DNA from: Bordetella parapertussis
GTDB taxonomy: Bacteria; Pseudomonadota; Gammaproteobacteria; Burkholderiales; SG8-41
DNA length: 64,000 nucleotides
Assembly (NCBI GenBank): GCA_945861275.1
Contig: CAMATZ010000009.1
Location: forward strand, 1-64,000
Direction of reading: 5' to 3'
Part shown: positions 35,369 to 44,049 of the stretch, piece by piece
Position numbering within the stretch: the stretch's first letter is position 1
Layout: the number at the start of each line of letters is the position of its first letter
The notes under the pieces: model-generated
What the model saw: the letters and a program-made list of their open reading frames with translations, nothing else
What the model was told of the DNA's origin: nothing
The model's database searches: none
Program-made: the position numbers and the translations under genes

Positions 35369-35722
35369 CTATTTAGCCGCAACCTTGCTGGGACCCGCGC
35401 CATAGTAGGCTGCGAGATCGGCCATGTCCTGGTCGGACAGAGTGGCCGCGATGCCCTTCATGCTCGGATGATTGCGCTCGCCCGATTTATACGCCTGCAG
35501 CGCCTTCACCATATACGCCGGATGCTGGCCGCCGATTTTGGGAACGTTATACACCTCGGGGAACGCCGTTTTATAGCCGGCAATGCCATGACAGCCAATG
35601 CACATCGAATTCTTCTTGGCACCCTCCGCAGCATCGCCCGCTGGGGCCTGCGCCCATGCGCTTCCCGTCACCAGCAGGGCTGCCGCCATTCCTAATCTTG
35701 CATGCAATGTCATAGTCGCCAT
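35369..35722 (-). CDS. Periplasmic c-type cytochrome
   Basis: This 117-residue protein has a signal peptide (LHARLGMAAALLVTGSAWA), one heme motif CIGCHGIAGYKTAFPEVYNVPK (about 41-62) and a Met in NHPSMKGIAATLSDQDMADLAAYY. It is a monoheme carrier related to the downstream gene; the ADLAAYY end resembles cytochrome c4/c5. The ATG at 35722 (MATMTLHARLG) is used; ATG at 35713 is an alternative. Confidence 0.86.
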   Translation of the reverse strand: MATMTLHARLGMAAALLVTGSAWAQAPAGDAAEGAKKNSMCIGCHGIAGYKTAFPEVYNVPKIGGQHPAYMVKALQAYKSGERNHPSMKGIAATLSDQDMADLAAYYGAGPSKVAAK

Positions 35723-35884
35723 AGTCAATATCTCTGCCGTGAAGTCCGTGAATGCCGTTGTTTTCGTGGTGTTTCTTTGCGGCGGAATTATAACCGAAAA
35801 TCCACTTTCGTTGCCGTGCCCCGCGCTATCACTGATAATGGACAAAACCCTCTCGCCTGGCACCTCACTCCACGCGCTACGCCC

Positions 35885-37729
35885 TTGAATCCGTCCTCTC
35901 CAGTCACCGGCCATCACTGGCTGCCACACATTTTCCCCTTTCTGCGCTGGTGGCCGCTGGTCAATCGCAACACGCTGCGCGCGGACGGGTTGGCGGCGCT
36001 GACCGGTGCGGTTATCGTGCTACCGCAGGGCGTGGCATTCGCCACGCTGGCAGGCCTGCCACCGGAGTACGGGCTTTACGCCGCCATGGTGCCGGTAATC
36101 ATCGCCGCACTCTTCGGATCAAGCCTGCATCTGGTATCCGGCCCCACTAACGTCATTTCGATCTTTCTGTTCGCCAGCCTGAGCACGCTGGCCGAACCCT
36201 TCAGCAGCGAATACATCAAGCTCGCGCTGACCATCGCTTTTCTGGTGGGCGTCATGCAGCTGGCGATGGGCCTCGCGCGCATGGGTGCACTGGTGAATTT
36301 TATTTCGCACACAGTGGTGATCAGTTTTACGGCGGGTGCGGCATGCTTGATTTTCGCGGCGCAGTTGAAGAATTTCTTTGGCATGGATATTCAGCGCGGC
36401 CTGTCGTTTCTGGATACGCTATCGACTTTCGCTGTTAAATTGCCCGGCCTGAATCTGTATGTGACGGCAGTGGGCGCGGCCACCCTGCTCGCCGGCATCG
36501 TAACGCGCCGGCGCTACCCGAAATTCCCGTACATGATTTCAGCCATGCTGGCGGGCAGCGCATTTGCGTTTGTGCTCAATCTGATATTCGGCGCGCAACA
36601 AACCGGCATCGCCATGGTGGGCGATCTGCCCGGCAGTCTGCCGCAACTGTCTTATCCTGACCTGTCGCCCGACACGCTGAAGAAAACCCTGCCGGTGGCC
36701 TTTGCGGTGATGATCCTGGCGCTGACCGAAGCGGTATCTATCGCGCGCGCCATCGCCGCCAAATCCGGACAGCGGATCGATGGCAATCAGGAATTCATTG
36801 GCCAGGGCCTGTCCAATATTGCAGGGGCGTTTTTCTCAAGCTACACCAGCAGCGGCTCGTTTAACCGCAGCGGCGCGAATGTGGAGGCCGGCGCGTGCAC
36901 GCCGCTTGCTGCGGTGGGCTCGGCGCTGATCCTGATCACTCTGCTGCTGGTGGTGGGACCGCTGACGAACCATCTGCCACTGGCGGTGATGGGCGCTATT
37001 CTTTTCATGGTGGCCTGGGGGCTGATCGACATACAACAAATACGCGCGACGGTGCGCACCACGCGTCGTGAAACCGTGGTGATGCTGGTCACCTTCATCT
37101 CGGCCCTGCTGGTGCATCTGGAATTCGCGATTTACACCGGCGTATTGCTGTCGCTGATTTTGTATCTGATGCAAACCTCGCGCCCACGCATACTCGATGT
37201 CAAGCCCGACCCGGCGCCGGGCAGTTACCATTTCACCGCCGATACCCAACTGCCCGATTGTCCGCAAGTCAAAATGCTGCGCATCAACGGCGAGGCGTTT
37301 TTTGGCGCGGCCGATCACATTCAGAACCATATGGAGCAGGTCGATGCGCTGGTCCCCACACAAAAACATCTGCTGATCGTCGCCAGCGGCATCAATTTCG
37401 TCGATATCGCGGGCGCGGAATTGCTCGCGCACGAAGCGCAGCGGCGGCAGCGCATGGGCGGCGGGCTCTATTTTTATCGCATGAAAGACTCGGCGCGCCA
37501 GTTCCTCGAGCGTGGCGGTTACCTGGAAAGAATCGGGCGTGCTCACGTGTTCGAAGTACGAGATACGCCGATGGATGCGATCTATCCCAAGCTCGATACA
37601 GCCATCTGCCGGACCTGTCAGTTGCGCATTTTCAGCCAGTGCAAAAACGCGCTGCCGGATGGAAAACCGCGGGAAGAGCCCCGCAGCGAGCCGCCGCGGG
37701 AAGTTTTAACGTTGACCCCGCCCGGCTGA
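35885..37729 (+). CDS. SulP-family anion transporter with STAS domain
   Basis: This inner-membrane secondary transporter of the SLC26/SulP family carries sulfate, bicarbonate or other anions. It has about 10-12 membrane segments (DGLAALTGAVIVLPQGVAFATLAGLPPEYGLYAA near the start) and a cytoplasmic STAS domain (about 455-570, INFVDIAGAELLAHEAQRR). A C-terminal extension adds a small Cys cluster, ICRTCQLRIFSQCKN. The start is uncertain: a TTG at 35885 fits the domain boundary, while GTG at 35816 or ATG at 35702 would add non-conserved residues, the latter overlapping the divergent cytochrome gene. The anion cannot be told. Confidence 0.85.
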   Translation: MNPSSPVTGHHWLPHIFPFLRWWPLVNRNTLRADGLAALTGAVIVLPQGVAFATLAGLPPEYGLYAAMVPVIIAALFGSSLHLVSGPTNVISIFLFASLSTLAEPFSSEYIKLALTIAFLVGVMQLAMGLARMGALVNFISHTVVISFTAGAACLIFAAQLKNFFGMDIQRGLSFLDTLSTFAVKLPGLNLYVTAVGAATLLAGIVTRRRYPKFPYMISAMLAGSAFAFVLNLIFGAQQTGIAMVGDLPGSLPQLSYPDLSPDTLKKTLPVAFAVMILALTEAVSIARAIAAKSGQRIDGNQEFIGQGLSNIAGAFFSSYTSSGSFNRSGANVEAGACTPLAAVGSALILITLLLVVGPLTNHLPLAVMGAILFMVAWGLIDIQQIRATVRTTRRETVVMLVTFISALLVHLEFAIYTGVLLSLILYLMQTSRPRILDVKPDPAPGSYHFTADTQLPDCPQVKMLRINGEAFFGAADHIQNHMEQVDALVPTQKHLLIVASGINFVDIAGAELLAHEAQRRQRMGGGLYFYRMKDSARQFLERGGYLERIGRAHVFEVRDTPMDAIYPKLDTAICRTCQLRIFSQCKNALPDGKPREEPRSEPPREVLTLTPPG

Positions 37730-37735
37730 TTGCGC

Positions 37736-38299
37736 ATGGCAAATCGACTAACCAAAATCTACACCCGCACCGGCGACAGCGGCGACACTGGCCTCGCCGA
37801 CGGCTCGCGCGTGGCCAAAGACGCGCCGCGCATTGAAGCGTTGGGCGCTATCGACGAGTTAAACAGCAGCATCGGCGTGCTGCTGGCTGAAGCGTTGCCG
37901 GAAGATTTGCGCGCGTGCCTCACCGATGTGCAGAACGACTTGTTCGATCTGGGAGGGGAACTGAGCGTGCCGGGACATCCGATACTCGCCGAGGGTCATG
38001 TGACGCAACTGGAAACGGCACTCGATAAATTCAACGCAGCGCTGCCCGCGCTGAAAGACTTTATTTTGCCCGGCGGTTCACGCGCCGGCGCACTGGCCCA
38101 TGTGGCGCGCACCGTTTGCCGGCGTGCCGAACGGCGCGTGGTAACGCTGGCAAAATCCGAAGCCGTGCCCGCATTGGCGTGTCCCTATCTCAATCGGCTG
38201 TCGGATTTGTTGTTTGTGGCTGCGCGTGTGCTCAATCGCTTTGCCAAAGCTGGCACAGATGGCGATGTGTTGTGGCAGCCGGGGAAGAATCGGAAGTAA
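37736..38299 (+). CDS. ATP:cob(I)alamin adenosyltransferase, PduO type
   Basis: This enzyme attaches the adenosyl group of ATP to cob(I)alamin, making coenzyme B12. The 187 residues carry the PduO hallmarks KIYTRTGDSGDTGLADGSRV (7-26), DELNSSIGVL (about 44), FILPGGSRAGALAHVARTVCRRAERRV (about 108-134) and LNRLSDLLFVAARV. The ATG at 37736 lies 6 bp after sulP, suggesting co-transcription. Confidence 0.95.
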   Translation: MANRLTKIYTRTGDSGDTGLADGSRVAKDAPRIEALGAIDELNSSIGVLLAEALPEDLRACLTDVQNDLFDLGGELSVPGHPILAEGHVTQLETALDKFNAALPALKDFILPGGSRAGALAHVARTVCRRAERRVVTLAKSEAVPALACPYLNRLSDLLFVAARVLNRFAKAGTDGDVLWQPGKNRK

Positions 38300-38318
38300 T
38301 CCATTTTACGGCACATCC

Positions 38319-39047
38319 ATGAGCAAACCATTATTGGGCGTACTGGGTGGCATGGGGCCGCTGGCCACGGTGGATTTCCTGCAAAAACTGATCGAGGAAA
38401 CCCCCGCCAGCCGCGATCAGGATCACATTCCTGTCATCACCTATAGCGTGCCGCAGATTCCCGACCGTCCGCTGGCGATCACCGGCAACGGTGAATCACC
38501 GCTGCCGCATATGCTCGAAGGCGTGCGCATACTTAAACGCGCCGGCGCCACAACCGTGGCCATAGCCTGCAACACCGCGCACTATTGGTATGACGATCTT
38601 GTCGCCGAGGGCGGGATGCCGATGCTGCACATTGCCGATGCGGCGTGCGTTGATCTTGCTGGCGTGCAACGCGTTGGGCTGCTGGCGACACAAGGCACGA
38701 TAGCGGCGGGCTTTTATCAATCACGCCTTGCGGCACGCGGCGTCGAATGCCTGTTGTCCAGTGACGATGAGCAGCGCACACTGGTGCTGCCGGCCATCGA
38801 ATGCGTCAAACGCAACCACCTCGCGCAGGCTCACACGCTGGTCACGCGCGCGGCGCACCGTCTGCTGACCCAAGGTCCACGCGGCGCACAACGCATCATT
38901 ATGGGCTGCACGGAAATTCCGCTGGCGCTGGACTATCAACCTTCGGACGTTGCGGAACGCTGTGTCGATGCCACGCGCGCGCTGGCGCGTGCGTGCGTGA
39001 GGTGGTGGCAAAGTGGCGAAACCGCGACGCTGACACCGCACACGTGA
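38319..39047 (+). CDS. Aspartate/glutamate racemase family protein
   Basis: This 242-residue cofactor-independent racemase has GVLGGMGPLATVDFLQKL at the N-terminus, the first catalytic Cys in VAIACNTAHYW (about 85) and the second in IMGCTEIPLAL (about 198). It would interconvert L- and D-Asp or -Glu. A glutamate-type ABC operon follows about 230 bp downstream, and D-amino-acid genes lie further on, but the link is circumstantial. It starts 19 bp after the adenosyltransferase. Confidence 0.92.
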   Translation: MSKPLLGVLGGMGPLATVDFLQKLIEETPASRDQDHIPVITYSVPQIPDRPLAITGNGESPLPHMLEGVRILKRAGATTVAIACNTAHYWYDDLVAEGGMPMLHIADAACVDLAGVQRVGLLATQGTIAAGFYQSRLAARGVECLLSSDDEQRTLVLPAIECVKRNHLAQAHTLVTRAAHRLLTQGPRGAQRIIMGCTEIPLALDYQPSDVAERCVDATRALARACVRWWQSGETATLTPHT

Positions 39048-39275
39048 AGCATCGCATCATCCGCGGCGCCCAGCAGGCGTTTATTGTTCACGGTCGCTTG
39101 GCGTCGGTTACTGCATAATCATAACTAATTGTTTTTAAACGTTTTTTAATTTCACCCTACTGGACAAGCAATCGCACTTCGGATAGATTTGCAGACATGG
39201 GAGGAATCCCGCCCCGTCACACCTTACCTGAGTTTCCCGGTTGACCGTTCTACACAAAATTAGCGAGGAGTTCAC

Positions 39276-40193
39276 ATGAAGCGAATCACCAGTTTGTTTG
39301 CAGTGCTGATTGCAGGCGCAGCGTTTACCGGCGCGGCGATCGCACAGGATGGCGGCACCTTGAAAAAAATTCGCGACACCGGCGTGATCAAAATCGGTAA
39401 TCGCGATGCCTCGATCCCGTTTTCGTATCTCGACGACAAGCAGCAGCCGATCGGCTACGGCGTGGATATCTGCCTGAAAATCGCCGACGCGATCAAGGCC
39501 AACCTGAAAATGCCCAATCTCAAGGTTGAGTTCGTTCCGGTCACCTCGCAAACACGCATCCCCATTTTGACCGGCGGTAACATTGATCTGGAATGCGGCT
39601 CCACCACCAACAGCATTGAGCGCCAGAAGCAGGTTGCGTTCGCGCCCACCTACTTCGTCACCGGCACCAAAATCGTGGTGAAGAAAAGCTCGGGCATCAA
39701 AGGCTACGACGATCTGAAAGGCAAAACCGTGGTGTTCACGCAGGGCACCACCAACGAGCGCGCGATGAAGGCTTATAACGACGAGAAAAAACTCGGCATC
39801 AATTTTATCCCGTCAAAAGATCACGCCGAATCGTTCCTCGCGGTGGAAACCGGCCGTGCGGTGGCGTTCCCGATGGACGACATACTGCTCTATAGCCTGG
39901 TCGCAAGCGCGAAGACGCCCGGCGACTACGTGGTGCTTGGCGAATTCCTGTCGGATGACCCGTACGGGATCATGATGCGCAGGGATGACCCCGAATTTAA
40001 AAAACTGGTCGATGGCGTGGTCAGCGGCATCTACAAGAGCGGCGAGATCAACAAGATTTACAGCAAATGGTTCCAGTCCAAGATTCCGCCCAAAGGCATC
40101 AACCTCGGCTTCCCGATGTCCGATGGCCTGAAGGAAGCGGTCAAGAACCCGAACGACACCGGCGTGGCCGCCTGCGGCAAGATGAAGTGCTGA
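39276..40193 (+). CDS. gltI: Glutamate/aspartate ABC transporter substrate-binding protein (GltI-like)
   Basis: This 305-residue periplasmic binding protein has a signal peptide (MKRITSLFAVLIAGAAFTGA) and the family-3 SBP fold. It includes GVIKIGNRDASIPFSY, then LDLECGSTTNSIERQK-like residues near 110 (text reads NIDLECGSTTNSIERQK), and a C-terminal pair of Cys typical of GltI (AACGKMKC). A clear GAGGAG precedes the ATG at 39276. A terminator follows it, as is usual for binding proteins made in excess over the permease. First gene of the 39.3-43.9 kb transport operon. Confidence 0.94.
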   Translation: MKRITSLFAVLIAGAAFTGAAIAQDGGTLKKIRDTGVIKIGNRDASIPFSYLDDKQQPIGYGVDICLKIADAIKANLKMPNLKVEFVPVTSQTRIPILTGGNIDLECGSTTNSIERQKQVAFAPTYFVTGTKIVVKKSSGIKGYDDLKGKTVVFTQGTTNERAMKAYNDEKKLGINFIPSKDHAESFLAVETGRAVAFPMDDILLYSLVASAKTPGDYVVLGEFLSDDPYGIMMRRDDPEFKKLVDGVVSGIYKSGEINKIYSKWFQSKIPPKGINLGFPMSDGLKEAVKNPNDTGVAACGKMKC

Positions 40194-40214
40194 TGCCGGC
40201 TCACTCGGATGAAA

Positions 40215-40244
40215 GGGGGCGTCCGCGGGCGTCCCGTTTTTTTT
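40215..40244 (+). terminator. Intrinsic terminator after gltI
   Basis: A GC-rich hairpin (40216-40235; GGGGCGTCC pairing with GGGCGTCCC through two G-T pairs) is followed by eight T residues (40237-40244). It probably attenuates transcription into the downstream genes. Confidence 0.75.
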
Positions 40245-40266
40245 CCGTCCCTCACTGACCGGGCAC

Positions 40267-41490
40267 ATGCCAATGAAGTTCATTATCGTAGACGACGATC
40301 CCGACAACCTGGCACTGGTTTCAGGCTTGCTGACCGGTGCGGGGCATGAGGTTGCCGTCTTCACCTCAAGCACAGCGGCGGTGCGGGAAATCCCCGGCGC
40401 ACGGCCCGATTGCGTCATCACCGACTTGATGATGCCGGTGATGGACGGTTTTGAGCTCACGCGCGAATTGCGCCAGCGCCCGGAATTGGCGGACATGAAG
40501 ATCCTGATTCTGTCGGCCAAGAGCTACGACTTCGACCGCCGGCGCGCCAAGGAAATGGGCGCCGACGGCTACCTGGTCAAGCCGATCAATCGTGAGACCT
40601 TTCTGCAATCCATCGACGAGATCGTATCAGACCGGATCGCTGTGCATTACTGGGGCGTGCATGGCACGCATCCGGTGTCAGGTATGACCTATATGCGCTA
40701 CGGCGGCAATACGTCCTGCGTCAGCGTGGAGATCGGCGGCGAGCCGCTCTACATCTTCGACTGCGGCTCCGGCATCAAGGGCCTCTCGGATCACATCATG
40801 GCCAATGTGGGGCAGCGCCTCTCCGCGCGTATCTTCATCTCGCACACGCACTGGGACCACATCAATATGGTGCCTTTCTTCGCGCCGCTGTACCTGCGTG
40901 GCAACCAGATCGAAGTCTTTGGTCCCTATCAGGGCGACCTGACCATCGAGCGCGCTATCAGTGCGCAAATGGAAAGCGTCTATTTCCCCGTCACCATACG
41001 TGAATTCGGCGCGCATTTGATGTTCCGCGATCTGCGCGAGGAATCCCTCGATTTCGGTCCCGCACGCGTGGACACCATGCTGCTGCGCCATCCGGGCTAT
41101 TGCCTGGGCTATAAACTCACCTGCCGCAACCGCACCATCTGCTACATCACCGACAACGAGCTCTACCTGCCGAGCGATCCACGGCACGACGCACGCTACG
41201 TGCAAAAACTCGCCAACTTTGTGCGCGGCGCCGACGTGCTGATTACCGACACCACCTATCGCGACCACGAATATCCATCGAAGGTGGACTGGGGTCATTC
41301 CTGCGTCAGCCAGGTTGCGGATCTCGCGGCGCGCGCCGAGGTGAAACGATGGCATTTGTTTCACCACGACCCGGATCAGACCGACAACGACATTGACGCG
41401 AAACTCAGCGAAGCGCGCGCAGCGCTTGCACAGTTGGGATCAGACGTGGTGTGCGAAGCGCCCGCCGAGGGCGCCGGCCTCGTTCTCTAG
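40267..41490 (+). CDS. Response-regulator receiver domain fused to an MBL-fold domain
   Basis: This 407-residue cytoplasmic protein joins a CheY-like receiver (residues 3-122) to a metallo-beta-lactamase domain (about 128-400). Receiver residues are complete: Asp9-11, phospho-acceptor Asp53 (VITDLMMPVMDG), Ser83 and Lys105 (LVKP). The MBL part has the SHTHWDH metal motif (His193, His195, Asp197, His198), an ITDNELYLPS Asp and a LFHHDP His near the end, so it should be a metal-dependent hydrolase like RNase Z or phosphodiesterases. No histidine kinase is nearby. It sits between gltI and the permease genes. ATG at 40267 or 40273. Confidence 0.9.
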   Translation: MPMKFIIVDDDPDNLALVSGLLTGAGHEVAVFTSSTAAVREIPGARPDCVITDLMMPVMDGFELTRELRQRPELADMKILILSAKSYDFDRRRAKEMGADGYLVKPINRETFLQSIDEIVSDRIAVHYWGVHGTHPVSGMTYMRYGGNTSCVSVEIGGEPLYIFDCGSGIKGLSDHIMANVGQRLSARIFISHTHWDHINMVPFFAPLYLRGNQIEVFGPYQGDLTIERAISAQMESVYFPVTIREFGAHLMFRDLREESLDFGPARVDTMLLRHPGYCLGYKLTCRNRTICYITDNELYLPSDPRHDARYVQKLANFVRGADVLITDTTYRDHEYPSKVDWGHSCVSQVADLAARAEVKRWHLFHHDPDQTDNDIDAKLSEARAALAQLGSDVVCEAPAEGAGLVL

Positions 41491-41491
41491 C

Positions 41492-41535
41492 GCCTGTTAA
41501 CAATTGATTCGCGAGCGAATTAATTGTTAACAGGC
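41492..41535. repeat. Near-perfect 44-bp palindrome after the receiver/MBL gene
   Basis: Arms of 14 bp (GCCTGTTAACAATT at 41492-41505 and its complement at 41522-41535) enclose a second inner palindrome ATTCGC-GA-GCGAAT, with one G-T pair between. There is no T-run after it, so it is not a standard terminator. It begins one base after the stop of the receiver/MBL gene and precedes the permease genes. Confidence 0.88.
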
Positions 41536-41622
41536 CCTAGCGTCGCAGTCTGCGCGGCGGGAAGAGCAACCTGCGCCGGCGCGCCCGAGCATTGCTGCAA
41601 AATGCGGTAAAGTCACTCGATC

Positions 41623-42351
41623 ATGGACTTCAGCGTCTTCCTCCAGCCCGCATTCTCCGGCGGCGGCATCTATCTAGACTGGGTGCTCTCCGGCATTAAA
41701 TGGACGCTGCTGGTTTCCATACTCGCGTGGATCATTGCCTTTAGCGTGGGCTCGGTGCTGGGCGTGCTGCGCACTGCGCCGCTGGCGTGGCTGCGTGTCC
41801 CTGCGACGATTTATGTCGAAATGTTCCGCAACATTCCGCTGCTGGTACAGATGTTTATCTGGTATTTCGTGCTGCCAGAGCTGGTACCCAAGGTAGCTGG
41901 CGAGTGGCTCAAAACAAAATTGCCGATGCCCGAATTCACCAACGCAGTTCTGTGCCTGGGTTTTTACACGGCCTCGCGCGTCGCCGAGCAGGTGCGCTCC
42001 GGCATCCAGTCCATCCCCAGAGGCCAGAGCGAAGCCGGGCTGGCGATGGGGCTGACGCTGCCACAGGTCTACCGCCACGTGCTGCTGCCGATGGGCTACC
42101 GTATTGTGATTCCACCGCTCACCACGGAGTTTCTGACGATATTCAAGAACTCGTCGATCGCACTGACCATCGGCGTGCTCGAACTCACCGCACAGGCGCG
42201 GCAAATTTCCGAATACACCTTCAAGACCTTCGAAGCATTCACCGTCGCCACCGTGGTCTACGTCATCATCACGCTGACTGTGGCGTTCGCCATGCGCCGG
42301 CTGGAAACGAAGGTGCAGGTGCCGGGCTATATCGGCGCGCAGGATAAATAA
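41623..42351 (+). CDS. gltJ: Glutamate/aspartate ABC transporter permease GltJ
   Basis: This 242-residue inner-membrane permease of the His/Glu/Gln family has about five membrane spans. It includes a conserved YVEMFRNIPLLVQMFIWYFVLP segment and the EAA-type cytoplasmic loop GQSEAGLAMGLTLPQVYRHVLLP (about 136-158). It pairs with the following permease to form the membrane channel. It starts 133 bp after the receiver/MBL gene and ends 4 bp before gltK. Confidence 0.94.
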   Translation: MDFSVFLQPAFSGGGIYLDWVLSGIKWTLLVSILAWIIAFSVGSVLGVLRTAPLAWLRVPATIYVEMFRNIPLLVQMFIWYFVLPELVPKVAGEWLKTKLPMPEFTNAVLCLGFYTASRVAEQVRSGIQSIPRGQSEAGLAMGLTLPQVYRHVLLPMGYRIVIPPLTTEFLTIFKNSSIALTIGVLELTAQARQISEYTFKTFEAFTVATVVYVIITLTVAFAMRRLETKVQVPGYIGAQDK

Positions 42352-42355
42352 GGCG

Positions 42356-43048
42356 ATGTTTACCGGCTTTGACTTCGACGTCATCCAGCGCTCGCTGCCC
42401 TTCCTGTGGCAGGGCATGATGTTTTCGCTGGGGCTGACGCTGCTGGCGATGCTCGGCGGCATCGTCCTCGGCACGCTGCTGGCACTGATGCGCTTGTCGC
42501 CCTACAAAGTCATCAGCATGCCCGCCGGCGGCTACGTTAACCTGCTGCGCGCGACACCGCTGATCCTCGTCATCTTCTGGTTTTACTTTCTGCTGCCGAT
42601 TGCGGTTAAAAAAATAACCGGCAATCCGTACGCCACCGGCCTCGGCCCGTTTTATTCGGCGCTGATAACATTTACGCTGTTCGAGGCGGCCTACTACTGC
42701 GAGATCATTCGCGCCGGCATCCAGAGCGTGCCGCGCGGGCAGGCGAGCGCCGCTTATGCGCTGGGACTCACTTACAGCCAGGCGATGACGCAGGTGGTGC
42801 TGCCGCAGGCCTTCCGCAACATGATTCCCATCCTGCTCACGCAAAGCATCATTCTGTTTCAGGACACGTCGCTGGTATATGTGGTCGGCCTTACTGATTT
42901 TATGGGCGCGGCTTCGAAGACCGCGCAACGCGATGGACGGCTGGTCGAGATGTATTTGTTCGCCGCGCTGGTCTACTTCATCCTGTGCTTTGGCGCGTCG
43001 TATCTGGTAAAACACTTGCAGGCACGCTACAACGTCGGACGCCGTTGA
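42356..43048 (+). CDS. gltK: Glutamate/aspartate ABC transporter permease GltK
   Basis: This 230-residue second permease has the same fold, with VNLLRATPLILVIFWFYFLLP and the loop GQASAAYALGLTYSQAMTQVVLPQAFRNMIP (about 126-156). It heterodimerises with GltJ and is coupled to it by a 4-bp gap, with GltL supplying ATP hydrolysis. Confidence 0.94.
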   Translation: MFTGFDFDVIQRSLPFLWQGMMFSLGLTLLAMLGGIVLGTLLALMRLSPYKVISMPAGGYVNLLRATPLILVIFWFYFLLPIAVKKITGNPYATGLGPFYSALITFTLFEAAYYCEIIRAGIQSVPRGQASAAYALGLTYSQAMTQVVLPQAFRNMIPILLTQSIILFQDTSLVYVVGLTDFMGAASKTAQRDGRLVEMYLFAALVYFILCFGASYLVKHLQARYNVGRR

Positions 43049-43053
43049 ATATC

Positions 43054-43081
43054 CGGTAAATGGTCATCAGACCATTTACCG
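43054..43081. repeat. 12-bp stem inverted repeat between gltK and gltL
   Basis: CGGTAAATGGTC and its complement flank the loop ATCA. It starts 5 bp after the gltK stop and is followed by a GC-rich stretch (43084-43170) resembling dispersed CCCCTC/GAGGGG repeats. It may stabilise the upstream mRNA end. Confidence 0.8.
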
Positions 43082-43179
43082 CTAATACCTCCTTGCCCCC
43101 TCGCTACGCTCTCCCCCGCCGGGACAAGGGAACACTTGAAGCGCAGCAGAGGGGTCGGGGGTGAGGGTAAGGGAAAAAA

Positions 43180-43908
43180 ATGATCGAAATGAAAAATGTC
43201 AGCAAGTGGTACGGCAGCTTTCAAGTGCTGAAAAACTGCACTACTCGCGTCGACAAAGGCGAAGTCGTCGTGGTGTGCGGCCCCTCGGGTTCCGGCAAAT
43301 CGACGCTGATCAAGTGCGTCAACGGGCTCGAGCCCTTCACCCAGGGCGAAATCACGGTGGAAAACATATCCGTCGGCGCGCCGGAAACGGACCTGCCCAG
43401 ACTGCGTTCGCGCATCGGCATGGTATTTCAGAATTTCGAGTTGTTCCCGCACATGAAAGTCATCGACAACATCAATCTCGCGCAGATCAAGGTGCTGAAT
43501 CGCAGCGTGGAAGCCGCCACGGAAAAAACGATGTCCCTGTTAACCCGCGTCGGCCTTGAAGCCCACGCGCAAAAACATCCCGGTCAGCTCTCCGGCGGGC
43601 AGCAGCAGCGCGTCGCCATCGCGCGCGCGCTGGCGATGGACCCGATCGCGATGCTGTTCGACGAACCGACCTCCGCGCTCGACCCCGAAATGATCAATGA
43701 AGTGCTCGACGTGATGACCGAACTCGCGAAGGAAGGCATGACCATGATGGTGGTCACGCACGAAATGGGTTTCGCCAGCCGTGTCGCGCACCGCGTGGTG
43801 TTCATGGATGCCGGCGAAATTGCTGAAGATGCCCGCAAGGAAGATTTTTTCGGCAAGCCGCGCTCCGAACGCGCGCAGCATTTTTTGTCGAAGATACTGC
43901 ATCACTGA
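43180..43908 (+). CDS. gltL: Glutamate/aspartate ABC transporter ATPase GltL
   Basis: This 242-residue ATP-binding subunit shows the Walker [10 protein letters not shown] (about 33-41), Q-loop [11 protein letters not shown], the ABC signature [15 protein letters not shown] (about 137-151), Walker [15 protein letters not shown] and the switch VTHEMGFA. It energises GltJK. It is last in the operon, 131 bp after gltK. Confidence 0.97.
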   Translation: MIEMKNVSKWYGSFQVLKNCTTRVDKGEVVVVCGPSGSGKSTLIKCVNGLEPFTQGEITVENISVGAPETDLPRLRSRIGMVFQNFELFPHMKVIDNINLAQIKVLNRSVEAATEKTMSLLTRVGLEAHAQKHPGQLSGGQQQRVAIARALAMDPIAMLFDEPTSALDPEMINEVLDVMTELAKEGMTMMVVTHEMGFASRVAHRVVFMDAGEIAEDARKEDFFGKPRSERAQHFLSKILHH

Positions 43909-44049
43909 AAGCGTATGGCGTGCGCGGGCTCTCATGAATTCCAGCGGCGAGATCACGATGGTAGTGGCACCATCTGGCTGGCTTCAATGCGAGCAACACC
44001 TGCCCGGCTACATTGGCGGACCTATACTGCTGGTTGCACCATCGGATTG

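Noticed and set aside
35702-35884. N-terminal extension of the SulP frame from ATG 35702
   Set aside because: It overlaps the 5' end of the divergent cytochrome gene and encodes Arg/Cys-rich non-membrane sequence without conservation expected for SulP.
41492-41535. Palindrome considered as an intrinsic terminator or phage attachment site
   Set aside because: No T-run follows and there is no integrase or tRNA in the window.
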